64,000 nucleotides of DNA from Rhynchosporium graminicola (GCA_900074885.1 FJUW01000047.1:309353-373352), one strand, 5' to 3'; shown: positions 1 through 13,380, numbered from the stretch's first letter. The notes: generated by a model not told the origin, from the letters alone. Made by a program: numbers and translations.

Positions 1-398
1 TTTGTAGTCGGAAAGATAACGGGAAACCTCCCTAAAGCGTATTAGACCTGCTATTGTGCCCTGCCTCCATATGCCGAGGCCGAGAATTTCTACAGATGAA
101 AGAATTAATCTGGTCATTGGCCCCGATGTTTTCAAGTGGAGTCAAAGCATGACGGGATTACCGGACTTCAAGGTTGCGTAATGTTTAAGGCAATCCGCAA
201 TATGGCTGGTATATGAATCAGTCTGTTTCAATATTTCTGCCTAAAGACATAGAAATGCGATCTCCTGATAGGAAATGATTCGAATATAGCCATTTTTCAT
301 TAGTAATTCATGAGACCGAGAAAATCGAATGGGCCCTGAGCAATTTGCGATGTCTAAACAATCGTCTCAATTGAAATACCTTATATTCTGTAGTAGTA

Positions 399-554
399 CT
401 CGTGGTTGGGATAAATAAATCCCTACCCTGTTGCGGAGTTCTAGCAGGTTCTCCCTCATAATCAGACTAAAATGAGTTAAATGATTGGATGCTAGTTCTT
501 GCGAGGCTCGTGCTTATAAAGACAGGGTAAGGGTTTATTTATCCCAACCACGAG
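399..554. mobile_element. MITE-like element with ~33-bp terminal inverted repeats
   Basis: The left end (399-432, starting CTCGTGGTTGGGATAAATAA) is matched, with two mismatches, by the reverse complement of the right end (about 521-554). Each end abuts a TA dinucleotide (397-398 and 555-556), as expected for a TA target duplication. The interior is only about 90 bp and has no coding capacity. Size, inverted repeats and TA target fit a non-autonomous element of the Tc1/mariner/pogo group; that assignment is inferred. No transposase is visible in the window. Confidence 0.75.
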
Positions 555-689
555 TATACAAGCACCGAGGATTAGAAAGCAAATTTAGCTTCCTGATAAC
601 CCCCTCCTAGCCTTTGTAAACCCTTCCGAACGCATGATAGAACTCCACATTTTAACGCCGTCCTTCATATTCGGAATCGATTACCTTAC

Positions 690-1172
690 GAGGCAAGGGC
701 AGGGGTAACGAAATGGTTCTGAATGGCAAAGAACTGTTAAGTGACGGTTTCTGCTCTGAACAGTTCTCCAGCTAAGGAATCACCAGGGGATGGTTCTCTG
801 CTGGTTCTTAGGTAAGATCCCTCCTGCCTTCTAGTAGATCCCTTCCTAAGTAAGTACTTGAGAGCACAAAGACCTAGTTATACCTTAACTTCGGTATATA
901 TGCTAGCTTTATTAACCTTAACGTGAGACTTAAAATGAGTTAATATCCGGTCAGTTTAGCAAAAGTACACTCTACATTCATATCGAGCTGCCTCAGAGGC
1001 AATATCAGGGGTATGTGAATAGCACGGAATAGTTAAATGACAGTCAAAGGACAGTTCCGAGTCTAAATTGTCTAAGAGAGAAGGAATCACTTGGGGACGG
1101 GGAGGACGGGTCTCTGCCGATTCCTAAATAAGAGCTCTCCGATATAAGAGGTCCCTTCCTCTGTAGGTATTT
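690..1172. repeat. Diverged direct duplication (~165-bp units)
   Basis: A stretch at about 700-855 resembles a second at about 1010-1172. Shared anchors in the same order include AAGGAATCAC, GGGGA followed by TCTCTGC, TAAGA, and GTCCCTTCCT (or ATCCCTTCCT) followed by a GTA-rich tail. The copies are separated by roughly 150 bp and have many substitutions, so this is an old duplication or two fragments of one degraded repeat. No coding sequence is seen in either copy. Confidence 0.45.
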
Positions 1173-1729
1173 ATTGGGATAACCATATGCTTTAGGTTAT
1201 TCCGGATTCAGTAAGCATTCCAAGCCAAGAGTTTGGTCGGGAGGAGCTGTGGGTAAGTTTTTGTCCTCTGAGTATTCTCTCTCTAAACTGTAATGTTTCA
1301 TGAAATAAAAATGGGGCAAGGTGCTAGCAGCGATCAGACGTGAGAAAAAATCGAGGACTCTCTTAGCCCGCAGCAGGAAATTCAAGATTGCTACTTAGAT
1401 GACTTTCAAAGCGCATTCACAGCCTGCTTGAGTCAAAATTTCGTTTTAGAAGCGCATGCGGCAGAGCGAAGCTCAGATATAATCGCTGTGTCAGCTAATA
1501 ATACTGACAAAGTGCCGAACTCAAATCATGAACTCCACCGGTGAGCAATTTGCCTAGGATCGACTTCACCTATACATTCGTCGACCAATCATTATTGCAT
1601 CAAAGGACTGCGGCTTCCACAATTTCTCAGGACAGATGCGCTTATTTATAATCTCTTTAAACGATATCTCTGACCTAGCCCAAGGTATCTTCACGTGCTA
1701 CCTTTCAAGTATAACGCAATCCTCGAGCG

Positions 1730-2866
1730 TCAAGTAAAAAGGTAAATTGAGGACAGCAGGCTCCCTATGGTAAATTTTCTAGATACCCGCGGCAGAACTA
1801 GATGGTGAAGCTGAGCGCTCCATTTTGACGTCGCCAGATCCGACATCTGCCATCTCCGAGGACTGCGATGCCCCTTTGCTAATTTCTCAGCCTGAAACTT
1901 TTCTGCCATGGCCAGGACCGCCAATGCCCGCTTCCTGAGGACTGGCGTTGCTTTACTATCGGGAGTGGTCCATTCGATCTATGATTATCGGTCAGTGTAT
2001 ATAGATTACAGCTTGACTAGCCGCAGTTCTACTCACCCAATCGCAAACCTTCAACGATTCCTTCAAATAATCCATCGTCAGGTAGTGACCTGAACAGGCA
2101 GCCAGAAGCTATAGTGCAAGGGCGCGAGTGACGTAAGGCAGAAACGCCTGCTCGAGAAGGTAGATGCATCTCTCCTTGAACTCGTCGTATTTTTGTTGAA
2201 ACCGTGAATTGCCTACCTGGAAATGGTCAGCAGACTTGATGAGATCACAGATTGGCTAGTTTGACCCACGTTATCGAGCCAGGCATTGTATTGTTACGCT
2301 CGCAGGCTGTAGAGGCTATTAGAAGGCTGAATTCTGTGATTTGAGAACGGGTCGGGGTTCGGATCTCCCGGCCACGTATTCCTCGGATCGTCTGTTTTCC
2401 GCACTCGATTCGCTCAACGAACCTTCACGCGATGCTCCGCCGTTGCTCTTGATACCTTCCTCGCCATGATAGTGGATGGAATCATTATTCTCGGCGACTC
2501 TGACGGTGATATTTAGACTGTAATTGTTATTGGTGCTGTTCTCGTCACTTTCGTTTGCCTCGTGTGAGAAGATATCGTCAGCGTCAGGGACTATGACCTG
2601 GGAAAGGCTATGTGAAGTGGAAGGGTCCGGGACCGGAGCTGAAGCTGAAGCTGAAGAAATATGTAAGGTAGACTCTGCATCATCTGCCGGTTTGCTCTAG
2701 TATCACATTAGCCCCGAGTATCGTTGCGCTAATAATTCTTCACACCATGTGAAGCTCTTTATTGCTTCCTTTCGCCTTCTTTGTCGAGATCAGTAGACGT
2801 TCGCTGCTTTTGACCAAGGAGGACATCTCGAGGTCAGATTATCCGATTTTTTATTTTGAAAGGTTG
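1730..2866 (-). pseudogene. Unrecognised protein gene relic (disrupted)
   Basis: Several stretches on the minus strand read like coding exons but do not join cleanly. A start MSSLVKSSERLL (ATG at about 2838) leads to a plausible intron ending ATACTAG near 2698, then an open, Ser/Glu-rich exon down to about 2318. Further downstream, exon 2037-2245 (motifs DLIKSADHFQ, QQKYDEFKER, AFLPYVTRAL) has an in-frame TAG at 2109-2111. It splices by a good GTGAGT..CATAG intron (1979-2036) to an exon reading IEWTTPDSKATPVL. A frame change is needed near 2243-2250. The mix of good splice sites, amphipathic coding-like sequence and breaks suggests a decayed gene. I do not recognise the family. Part of it could still be a functional short gene. 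Confidence 0.4.
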
Positions 2867-4078
2867 ACAAGCTGGCGGTTGCGACAGAGGGCGTTAATCA
2901 GTGCAGCGATTGCAGAATTATCGGTAGATTTGGTTGATACTTGCAACAGCCATCAACGGACTAATCACACCTGGGCTACACTCGTTGAATGCAGGATTTC
3001 CACCACTTGACGTTAGTGGAGCCGAAGCGATATTTGAAGGGTGTTCTCAAGGGTATATATCATGCAGGCTAGATAACCTATAATCTCGCCGTCATAAACA
3101 CAGTCGACGCTAGTTTATGAGAATATCATATCCTCACTGTTCTCCGGGCAGTGTCATACGGTCTGCACCTGATTCAAGCGGGCTATTTTCCAACACTAAA
3201 CGTTTTCAAGAAATCGCGGAAGGAGACAAGGTTTGATGAAGCGCAGGCGTTATTGTTGGCGTAGAAGACCTTGAATAGATATCTGCAAGCCTCTACAGAT
3301 CTTTGATTCGAAGTTGCAGTCAAGAGGGACCCTCGAACCAACGAGGTTAAGTTAGCAATCAGCAGGGCTGGCGTTGCCGTATGGTTGTGACGGCAGCATA
3401 GACGCAAATCTGCGATTCATTACCAACTTTTAAATATTTATAAGTTCAAGAGTGTGGAATCTGTCACAGTCACGAGAAATGTCTGATTTACTTTAAGCCT
3501 GCCGGATCTCAGGCGAACTTCCAATGGTTTAATGCCCCAGCAGTGTCAGATTGAGGTTATTACGAAAGGCCTACACCATCACCACACACAATTAGCGTAC
3601 TCGGATCAGAAAAGAACGAAGATGGTAGCATACAATCTGGCACGAGCAATCATTTGATGCGAGAGCTAGCTCGACATGAGAAGAGGATGATCAGGCCCCA
3701 TGACTTGCACCGTTCGGACAAGAGTGTAGGGACCTGGATAACATGATCGTGCTGATTAAAACACACGTGTGAACACCCGGCTGTCGCTGATATAAGAAAC
3801 ACACGAAAAATACTGATAGGCTCAAAACCATATGAGCCTCAGAATCGTGTCTCTTTAATTCAAGACAATCTACTGTGATCATCGCCGCCTTACGGTTGCG
3901 ACCCAATGAAAAAAGTGCGTGATTGGGAGCTTCGGGAAAAGGACATGGCGATGGACTAACGAAGTTTCTCACTTCGTGTCAGGCGAAGCGGTTCGATTTG
4001 TAGGTTGTTCTTCTCTCTATTCACAACACATCTTCACACCTCTAGGTCATCGCTCCGGTTAAAATCATGAAACACTAT
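2867..4078. other. Gene-free stretch
   Basis: Only short uninformative open frames occur here. The minus-strand frames at 3183-3407 and 3691-3972 have no recognisable domain, no matching splice partners and ordinary intergenic composition. No repeat or RNA gene is evident. Confidence 0.5.
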
Positions 4079-5749
4079 TCAGCTTGTCGATGAAGCACTA
4101 TTGCTACGCGCTTCGGCTGACTGACCGAGAGTGACTGTAAAACATCGAGGCAGATACCCATAAGCCTCCCGGTCTGTTGCATTGACTACAGAAATGAGCC
4201 AGGTTCCCACATGACGGCATAAAGGAACTTACATATGGACATGAAAAGCATTCCAAATTCGTCAGTATCTTCCAACCACAGCTGTGTCCTCTCATCCAGG
4301 AACGGCCCAGGCTCGACAAACATGAATTCATGTTGCAGGTATTGTCGGCCCTGCCATTGCACTAGCCACCTGCCATATAGATCCCTCCATTTTTCTTCTG
4401 TGGTAGCCAGCCATAGATACTTCGGTGCCGGAGCTGGCATGTAGGCAAGCTCGTCGCAATTGAAAGATGGGACATGATGGTATACAGAGTATGCCCAGTG
4501 TAAAAGATAGAGCGTGAACACAGCTCGCCGTTTCGATGTGACATGAATCCAGGCTTCCCAGAAGGGTCACTATTCTCGGTTTCTTCCTGCAGGATCATTC
4601 CAGAAATAGCGGTATGCCGTACGACCTGCTGAATGTCTGAGAACACAGAAGTGTCGAGGAATGGAATAGACTTTTGATTCTTGGCTGGGAAGACCAACAT
4701 GATCGCGTAGATAGTAATAGCTTGCAGGGCTGCTAGAGAGTCGGTTTCATCATATGTTTTATACTAGCTGCGTTAGCGAGTGATCATTTTGTAATCTTGA
4801 TAACTTTCTCACATTCCTGAATAAAGTTTTGATCTCTATTATAATCGATCTTGCACCAGTATATTGGTCCCGGAGAATTCACCCTATGTATGAGTTAACT
4901 TTGAGCAGACCCGATGTCTCTAGACAGAGATAGGGATATTTGAGAGCACGAATAACATAGCCCTCTTGAAGTTTTATTTTCTGGTATGATGAAAACGTAA
5001 AAGGGGATATACTAACCCCTCCCCATCTCCACTAATGTGCAGCAATTTGCGAGAGCTAACGAAACAGTTGTTGATGTTCTGGAAACCGAGTGGTGGAACA
5101 TTGGAGGGAGGTGAAAGCCTTTGCATAAGATCCGCGGCCACGTCCGAAGTGCTCGTAAAAGGGTCTCCATACTATGCAGTACCAATGGTGGAGTCATGTG
5201 GGAAAACAGCGATGCTGCCCATGGGTCGCCGAGGCCAAGAAGGCCTGGAGTTGTAAGTGCAGTGCTGTAGACTGAAGTATCAAACTGGCGAGCAATGAGA
5301 TCTCCGCTGCCAAGTCCTATAATGGGAAAGTTCTCGTTCATCAAATCATCAAATACCCCTAGCATAGTGTCCATCTCGTTACCGACAGATAGTACCGATG
5401 TTTCCTTGGGTGCATATTGGTTGGTTAACACGGTTGGGGGGCTGGATGAAGAATCCCTGAAGCTACTGTCACTTTCTGGACTTGATGCATAGACGCAGGA
5501 AGTCCCCCTTAAGTTGCATCGTCTACACGGACGCTTCAAATAGCATTTAGCTTTTGCACCCGCACATCTTTGGCAAGACTTTTGGCGAAGAGATACTGGG
5601 TTGGCAGTTCGTGTGCACAGCTTCAAGTGCCGCACGAGCGAAGACTCTAATTACAGATTGAGCCAAGTTTCTCGTGTAGACGGGTTTATGGGTGACTTAC
5701 TCTGACTGAAAGACTTTTTGCATGTCAAGCATACTCGAAAGGCCTCCAT
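4079..5749 (-). pseudogene. C2H2 + Zn2Cys6 double-finger transcription factor, disrupted
   Basis: The first exon (5701-5749, MEAFRVCLTCKKSF) joins over a 54-bp intron (5647-5700) to complete a C-x2-C-x12-H-x3-C finger. It is followed about 18 residues later by a Zn2Cys6 cluster (C-x2-C-x6-C-x5-C-x2-C-x6-C, CQRCAGAKAKC onwards). This double DNA-binding N-terminus belongs to a fungal-only nuclear regulator family. Family-like blocks follow: LPPMFHH, ALANCCTLVEM, KTLFRN joined over GTGAGA..CTAG to YKTYDETDSLAALQA, WEAWIHVTSKRR, and a last exon (4079-4185) after a GTAAGT intron (4186-4232). Two breaks are visible: an in-frame TGA at 4879-4881 in the best model of the middle exon, and a one-base frameshift near 4566-4570 between the ETENS and WEAWI segments. 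Either it is a pseudogene or the assembly has an indel. The target genes cannot be told. Confidence 0.7.
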
Positions 5750-6604
5750 CTTCGAATTCAGAGTACGGGTAAATAAGACGGAGAACGAAGTTGTGTTGCG
5801 CTTGTAATTTCCTGTGACATTTCGATGACTTTAGACCAGGACTTGTGCAAGACGGTTGACTTTGTATATGGTGAAGACTAAGTTCCTATACCCTATCTAA
5901 AGCTCTCAAGCCATAATAGTGTCCAATGCTTTCATGTGTATCACCTAGTAATCGTGTAGGGCTGGAAGCGATCGACATAAGGTTTGTTCAATAAGTGTGA
6001 CTAACGTCGTGAAGTGAGGCTGGTGCAGTGGTGCGGAATGCGGAACTATAGGTTTTGTGCACCGGTACTCCGGTTCGAGACATATGGGCTACTTGGCGCT
6101 TACATCCATTGAAAAGCAAACAGTCGATTGGCTACTGACAAGGAGAACGATGGGCTGCTGACTCCTAATGGAATATATCGCAAGGTTACGTTGATATTTA
6201 AAGGAAGGCATAGAGTAGTTGAATGTTATTGGTTGCATTGCAGTACTAATTACTATGGAGAGTTGACTGAAGGTATTATCTAGGAATATCCGCATGGACT
6301 CTGCACGTGACTTCAGTCACCTGATCCATACCAAGACCCATATCCTCGCAACAGAATACAAATACCGATGAAAGGACGTAAGAAATGGTCGGTTGTAAGT
6401 ATCTGCAACTCGTGTCAGGAAGTCTTCATCGGTATGCAATAATCTTTCTCGAAAGTCAACCTTTTCTACAATTTTTTTATGTAAACACCTTGCCTTTCAA
6501 ATAAGTCCATCTTAGAACTGTTTCGAGACATTTCGTATTGACGCTCTCATCTCAACTCGGATACTCAGGTCGCCAAGTCGTCAAGCCTTTCCACAAACCC
6601 TAAA
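5750..6604. other. Gene-free spacer between divergent relic genes
   Basis: The spacer separates the starts of two divergently oriented damaged genes and so would hold both promoters. I see no protein-coding exon, RNA gene or strong repeat in it. Confidence 0.5.
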
Positions 6605-7240
6605 ATGATCAATCATATCTTCCTCATGGTCTCGGCCGCGAAAATGCCCGCCCTGAGAGCATTCTACGGCACTGTTCTTCGGCCGCTGGGCTACACTGAG
6701 ATGATTGTCGTCAAAGATGGCAATATTTGTGGATTTGGTGACGACTATCCGTACCTCTGGCTGAGTGCGTCCTCTCTCTCGTGCTTGGAGCATCTCCAGG
6801 AGCTTGCTCTACGCCTGGTCACAGTCTCCTAGTGGAAGTAGTCTGTCCAAATTTCGGAAAAGAGCAATACTAACTCCATCTCCTACTCAGAAGCACTTTC
6901 TGAAGGCAAAGAGCCGATTCCCACACATATAGCAGTCGAAGCAAAGGGTACGTAAAGTCTTTATGAAGAGTCCGTCACAGGGTACGGAGAACAATATTTG
7001 CCCAGATCCTGCAGCGGTAGATTTGTTTCATGAAATAGCTATGTAAGTACAGCGTCAGGCTCAACTCTAACCTGAGCAAAATTCTTGAAGGTCTCGCTAA
7101 AGATTATATGTAGCAAAGCAGGTGGAATCGATAATGGGAAACCAGGAATTCGACCAGGGATGAGTAGGCAGCCTTAATATGCAGCCTTTATTCTCGACGC
7201 CGATGGCAATAACTTCGAAGCAGTGTCCGTTGTGAAATGA
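6605..7240 (+). pseudogene. VOC/glyoxalase-like protein with premature stop
   Basis: Four exons (6605-6764, 6891-6947, 7006-7042, 7114-7240) join through consensus introns into a 126-residue frame. It begins MINHIFLMV, contains FYGTVLRPLGY, YLWLKALSEGKEP, PTHIAVEAK and AVDLFHEIA, and ends with GIRPGMSRQP then FILDADGNNFEAV. This is the layout of small fungal vicinal-oxygen-chelate proteins (glyoxalase/bleomycin-resistance/dioxygenase fold), which bind a metal and act on small molecules; the substrate is unknown. Codon TAA at 7175-7177 interrupts the frame right after RQP. The homologous frame continues unbroken for 20 residues to TGA at 7238. The lost tail carries the family's C-terminal acidic residue (NNFEAV), so a truncated 105-residue product is probably inactive. 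No splice pair removes the stop. Confidence 0.8.
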
Positions 7241-9391
7241 TTCAAATGAGTAGGGTGGAGGAAAGGACAGGGCATTGCAAGCAAGTTGGAACATAAGCAA
7301 CCAAACGAAAGTAACAACTACCATAATCATCCTGAGAACTATAAGACAGCGAGCGCGGGCGTTCATATTCCGACTGGATTTTGTGCGCAACTTTGCTATC
7401 AGTTACAACCATCCCCATGCACTCTTCAAGCCTCAGCACTTACTGCCAGCCGCCACAACTGATGTCGTGATGCCCCATGACAACGAAGTCCCAAGTTGTC
7501 CTCCCAGACGGAATCGCCGACTTTAAGCAAGGAGTTAGTGCAGAGGGTTTGACAACAAAAACGGGTAAAATGTGTTGTCAAACTTTTGTACCTGGCTTCG
7601 ATGATGGCTAGACACTCCATCGGGCTGCGTATGCGTGCGTACCCGATGAGGTCTACCGGTAGATTGGCAAGAGTGTGTCTATCAAAATCCGACTAAGGTA
7701 CAGACAGTATCGTATCGTTCGATATACCTAGCTAGATGATATGCTCGATGCTTCCATTTCCGTAAGCGAGTTTTCGACAGAAAAGGGAAGCAAATTCCAG
7801 GGCCATAGTCGCGAGTCATGTCTCGAAGGGAGGATGAAGCGAAATGGAGTTTGTCGTCGTCGGGTGCTTGAGATGCAGGATAAGTAATCTTGTCCAGTTT
7901 GCTACAGCCACCCACCATGCAGCAGCAGCAGCAGCAGCAGCAGATCCAGGGCAGGGCAGGGCAGGGCAGGCCCCGAGATAGATTGCCACGTCTCATCCCG
8001 ACTTCTAAGGTTCTTTTCTTCCATGGCCATCCTTCGATGGTCTTGGCAGAGACTTCCGCTCCGCTCCGCTGCACTGCATCCATGATGCATCCTTGAAGAC
8101 TGCATGAGATGGAAGTCGATGCAGATGCAGATGCAGCATTCCGCCACGATTCGTGGGAGATCGTGAGGGATAGGACATGGGAGTTAGGCTCGGGTAGTTG
8201 TACATACCTCCTTCGTATCATTGCATGTGAAGCAAGCGGATGAGGTTGCCATTTCTCAGGCGGAGTAGATGGGATGGGACGGTACCTCAGTCAAAGAGGC
8301 TCGCTCGTCTTGTCTCGTCTGGTCTCGTCTCGTCTCGAACCGGCGGATCTACCTATCTGACCGGCAAAGCCAAGAAGCATATGAATGCTGTGGGTATGTG
8401 TATACGCTTATATATATACATGCCAACTTGGTGAACATTTACGTAGGTAGTCCATAGCTACTATTATACATAGATGGTATCACGTACTTTGCTTAGTGTA
8501 AGTCCTTACCTAAGGTAGTGCAGAGAAGATAAAAATGAAAATCTACCTAGGTCCCTTATCTGTACCTACCTACTCACCTAGGTAGTAGTCTTTATCCAGG
8601 CTATAATAATGTGCTAGGTAGATAGGTACGTAGGTACGTAACCATAATTTGGATAGTCCCTAAACAAAGTAGTGGGTAGATCTCTGGTACCGAGTCCGAG
8701 GATATGGTGCCGTGCTTCCTTCCGCAGCTAGTACTTATATAAACACTGTGATTGAGAGACGAAGTATAAATATCAAATCGTCGACTCACTTCGTAGGTAC
8801 CTAGGTATTATAAGTAATACTTGTAATCCCCCCGTCTAATTAATTCACTTCCCTGCGCCTTTTACCTTCCATGCCCTTCCCTTCCTGTTCCATTCATTTT
8901 AGGTGTAGGCTCCTTTTCTTTTCATGTACGGTTCGGTAGCTAGACTAGGTACAAGTAAGTCCACTAGTTATACACCTCAGCATTACTAGCTAGATCTTCT
9001 CGCTAGGCTTCCGAGGCTGGTCCGTCATCTAGGTATTACATCGCATCGTAGTCGCATCACGGAGGCAACCCAATAATTCCAATTCCCAATCTCCGTTACC
9101 CATCAACCAATCTTCGCCTCTATTGAACCAGCCTACCACCCGCTCTCCCTCCCACTTAAGTCTCTCCTTCTCACAAAACCGCAAACGCACTCTCGAATCC
9201 TTTATTCATCACCCCGACCTCGTCACCAGCCAACGCCACGCTTTGACCAGACTTCGTCCCTTATTTCGAACCATCACAAGACCACCGACCTCCTTTCCTT
9301 CTCAACTAAATCCACCGTCTTCCATATCCTCGCCAACATGCCTTTTTCAATCTCCAGCTCGCGATGCCAATCTCCAAATGTCTCTGAAACA
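7241..9391. other. Long intergenic region rich in simple repeats
   Basis: It contains a CAG run (about 7918-7943), a GGGCA run (about 7949-7970), GTCTC/GTCTG runs near 8310-8335, and many copies of TACCTAGGTA-like words at 8540-8820. The last 300 bp before the AN1 gene are pyrimidine-rich, as in fungal promoters and 5' leaders. I find no supportable gene. Confidence 0.6.
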
Positions 9392-10002
9392 ATGCAAATA
9401 TTCGTCAAGAACGTCGCTGGTGAAAGTAAGCCTCCCCCATCTTCCGAGCAGCGTCGAGGATCAAACCCAGAACAAGCACACCAGCTAACCTTCTCTCCAG
9501 CATTTCCCATGACCGTTCCAGCAGACGCATCGATACGCAACCTCACCACACTCCTCTCCGTCCGGACATCTCTCCCAGAATCCGATCTACGATTAGTATA
9601 CGCAGGCAGGCACCTATCGTCATCGAGTACCTTAGCCTCCAACAACATCAATCGGGATGCAACCCTTCACATGGCCATGCCACTGCGCGGAGGCATGCCA
9701 CCCAAGAAGATCCGATGCACATACAAGGACTGTAAGCAGGGGGCGCAGAGAGTCATCGGGGACTGTGGGTTCTGTAATGGCCACTATTGTGGAACACACC
9801 GCTTGCTCGAGGACCACAAGTGCGACGGTCTGGAAGACGTAAGTTCCCCCTCTTCTCCTAGAGACCCCGAATGGTGGCTCGTCGTCTAGATGAAGAACTT
9901 TGGGCTAATGTGGTGTGTGATACTCAGTGCAAGAAGGAGTCTCACGACCGTAATGCCGCGCAACTAAATGCAGAGCGCACGCAGGTAATCAAGGGCATCT
10001 AG
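9392..10002 (+). CDS. Ubiquitin-like / AN1-type zinc finger protein
   Basis: Three exons (9392-9425, 9501-9838, 9928-10002) encode 148 residues. The start MQIFVKN is the classic first strand of a ubiquitin fold, so I prefer it to an in-frame ATG 18 codons upstream (9338). The ubiquitin-like part covers roughly residues 1-75, with LVYAGRHL in the place of ubiquitin's LIFAGKQL and a GG pair at its end. The AN1 finger (about residues 83-120) has the expected C-x4-C, CGFC, C-x2 and final H/H/C ligands (YCGTHRLLEDHKC). AN1 proteins link ubiquitin/proteasome and Cdc48 functions to stress responses; the exact role here is inferred. Both introns have good GTAAG donors and CAG acceptors. Confidence 0.88.
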
Positions 10003-10515
10003 TCGCGTTTCCGATTTGTGTATATGGGATTCGATTATGGCGTTTTGCACCCGGCGCATTGCCTACTGTACCTACAGCATTCTCCTTCCATCAGTTGGTC
10101 ATTTAGCGGGCGTAATTTTTGCTCGTAGATATCACTCAATTTCAGACACTGATCACCACAAATCTAAACCATTTTGGGGTCAAGTACGTGTGTTCCATGG
10201 TGGCAAGATATGGTGACTATGCTCTAGACATCCAATTTGTACCTATCTAGAATCCCCGAGAGGTCGCGTGTGACCTTCCACCCTTGAGACGAGAGACCCA
10301 ATCTCCCAGCTCTGACAGCCATAATCACATCACATCCCAGACCCTCCGATCAGTAAAGACCTTGGAACATTTTTCAGTAAGAATTATAAGTTCCGACGAC
10401 TAATTTTATACACTTGCATCACTAGGCCTCTCCTTCGACGCCTGTTAACTTCACTGTTCCCACCATCTTCAACCATCATCCACTTCATTTTGTATTGACA
10501 GACATAATTACAAAT
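10003..10515. other. Intergenic stretch between convergent genes
   Basis: This roughly 510-bp spacer lies between the 3' ends of the AN1 gene and the formaldehyde dehydrogenase gene, so it holds two 3' untranslated regions. No further feature is seen. Confidence 0.55.
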
Positions 10516-12011
<1,496 letters not shown>

Positions 12012-13380
12012 GATGACTGACAGCTCTAAATGTAAATAAATAAGGGTAAGTAAGGTTGGGGGGACTCGTATATTGTGAGGACCTTGATGTCTGAGACGGA
12101 GTCAGTCAGTCTATGGTCACGAAAACGAAAAGCGAGGGTGAGGAGGAGGACGAGGGGGAGGAGGGCTGTGGTGTGGTGGTGTGGTGGCTACTTGGGCTAT
12201 TAAGTTGGCGGGCTGGCTCGTCGGTAAGTGGGAGGGGGAGGGGGAGGGGTTTGTAGCTGATGGCGGGGTATAAGTAAACTTGAATGAACACTTACTTCCT
12301 CCCTTCTTCGGACAAAGCTCGCAAATCCGGCTTTCACTTACATCACCGTCTATCTACATTTGTTGCTCGATCTGAAGGGCAGTACGTACCTACATATCGA
12401 TTCTGTCTTGGGGTTCAAAACTCTTATTCTTTGGATTCCTGCTTTAGGTGTGTTTGTAATTCTTTCTTTCTGCTGAGGCTCGCGGCTCGCAGCTTTCTCG
12501 GGATCTTTATCCCAAAGAGGAGTGTATATGCTGATGCTGGCTGGGCAAATCCACAGACCCGCAAGCCCGAAACAGCAATATTCTACTCTATCAAGACGAT
12601 TGAGTAAGCGTACAGTATCTGTACTTCGTTCGCAGGTGATATGTACGGAGTGGTACATAATCTACACTATCGACTTCACTACCCGTGACTGAGAGACGGA
12701 GATATTTTGATCAAGCTGATTGTATCTCTGTCAGATGTCCGAAACCAAGTTTGTGACTCTAATCACCTTCTGTTTACGTGCATGTCTAAAAAACATGGCT
12801 ATGGCATTCCGATGATATTGAAGAATAATTGATGTCTTATTCTATTCCCATGCCGCGAGTTCCCCTTGCTGCCCAGCTAGCGGCCTTTTCGACATTGACA
12901 GCTACGCAAATTATTATTCCTCGAAGAATCGAAGAAGAGAAAACGAGATGTGAAGAAGAAGCGAGCAGATAACTCGAATTCGGCTTCATGGTTGCGATAG
13001 ACTTGTTTAGTCATTGTGTGCTAGACTCTGTAGGTAAACAATGTGTCATTTTCCATTGGCGACCCATAGCACCAGAGCTGTACTAGGAGTACCCTCTAAT
13101 ACTGAATACCAGGTAAATCGAGACAGCGACGCGGTATCGCATGCGCAGTGGCGGCCATGTCCCTTCCTCAGATCTCCTAAGGTATTTTTTTGAAAAGACG
13201 CGTCCCGCGACTTCTTGTTGCCCTTGACCGACCTGCAAATTTCGTGAGGTCCTTGATCCATTGCTAGACCAAGAGAGTGGTGTCAGCGCAGACTCGTGTC
13301 GCTGGCCCTGGTTTGCTTCTCTTTGACGATCCTGATCTCGGCCATCTTTACCATTTGTGACTTGTATAAAACCAAGACTT
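12012..13380. other. Intergenic region, promoter of the formaldehyde dehydrogenase
   Basis: Close to the start codon of the neighbouring gene the minus strand is pyrimidine-rich (about 12110-12250, TCC/CCT runs), typical of a fungal core promoter and leader. Beyond it I see no gene; the minus-strand open frame at 13046-13261 has no recognisable content. Confidence 0.5.

Noticed and set aside
2340..2372. GGTTCGGATCT, a B-box-like string
   Set aside because: No tRNA fold can be drawn around it; it lies in the coding-like part of the gene relic.
3691..3972. 93-codon minus-strand open frame
   Set aside because: No domain, no splice context and no conserved-looking block.
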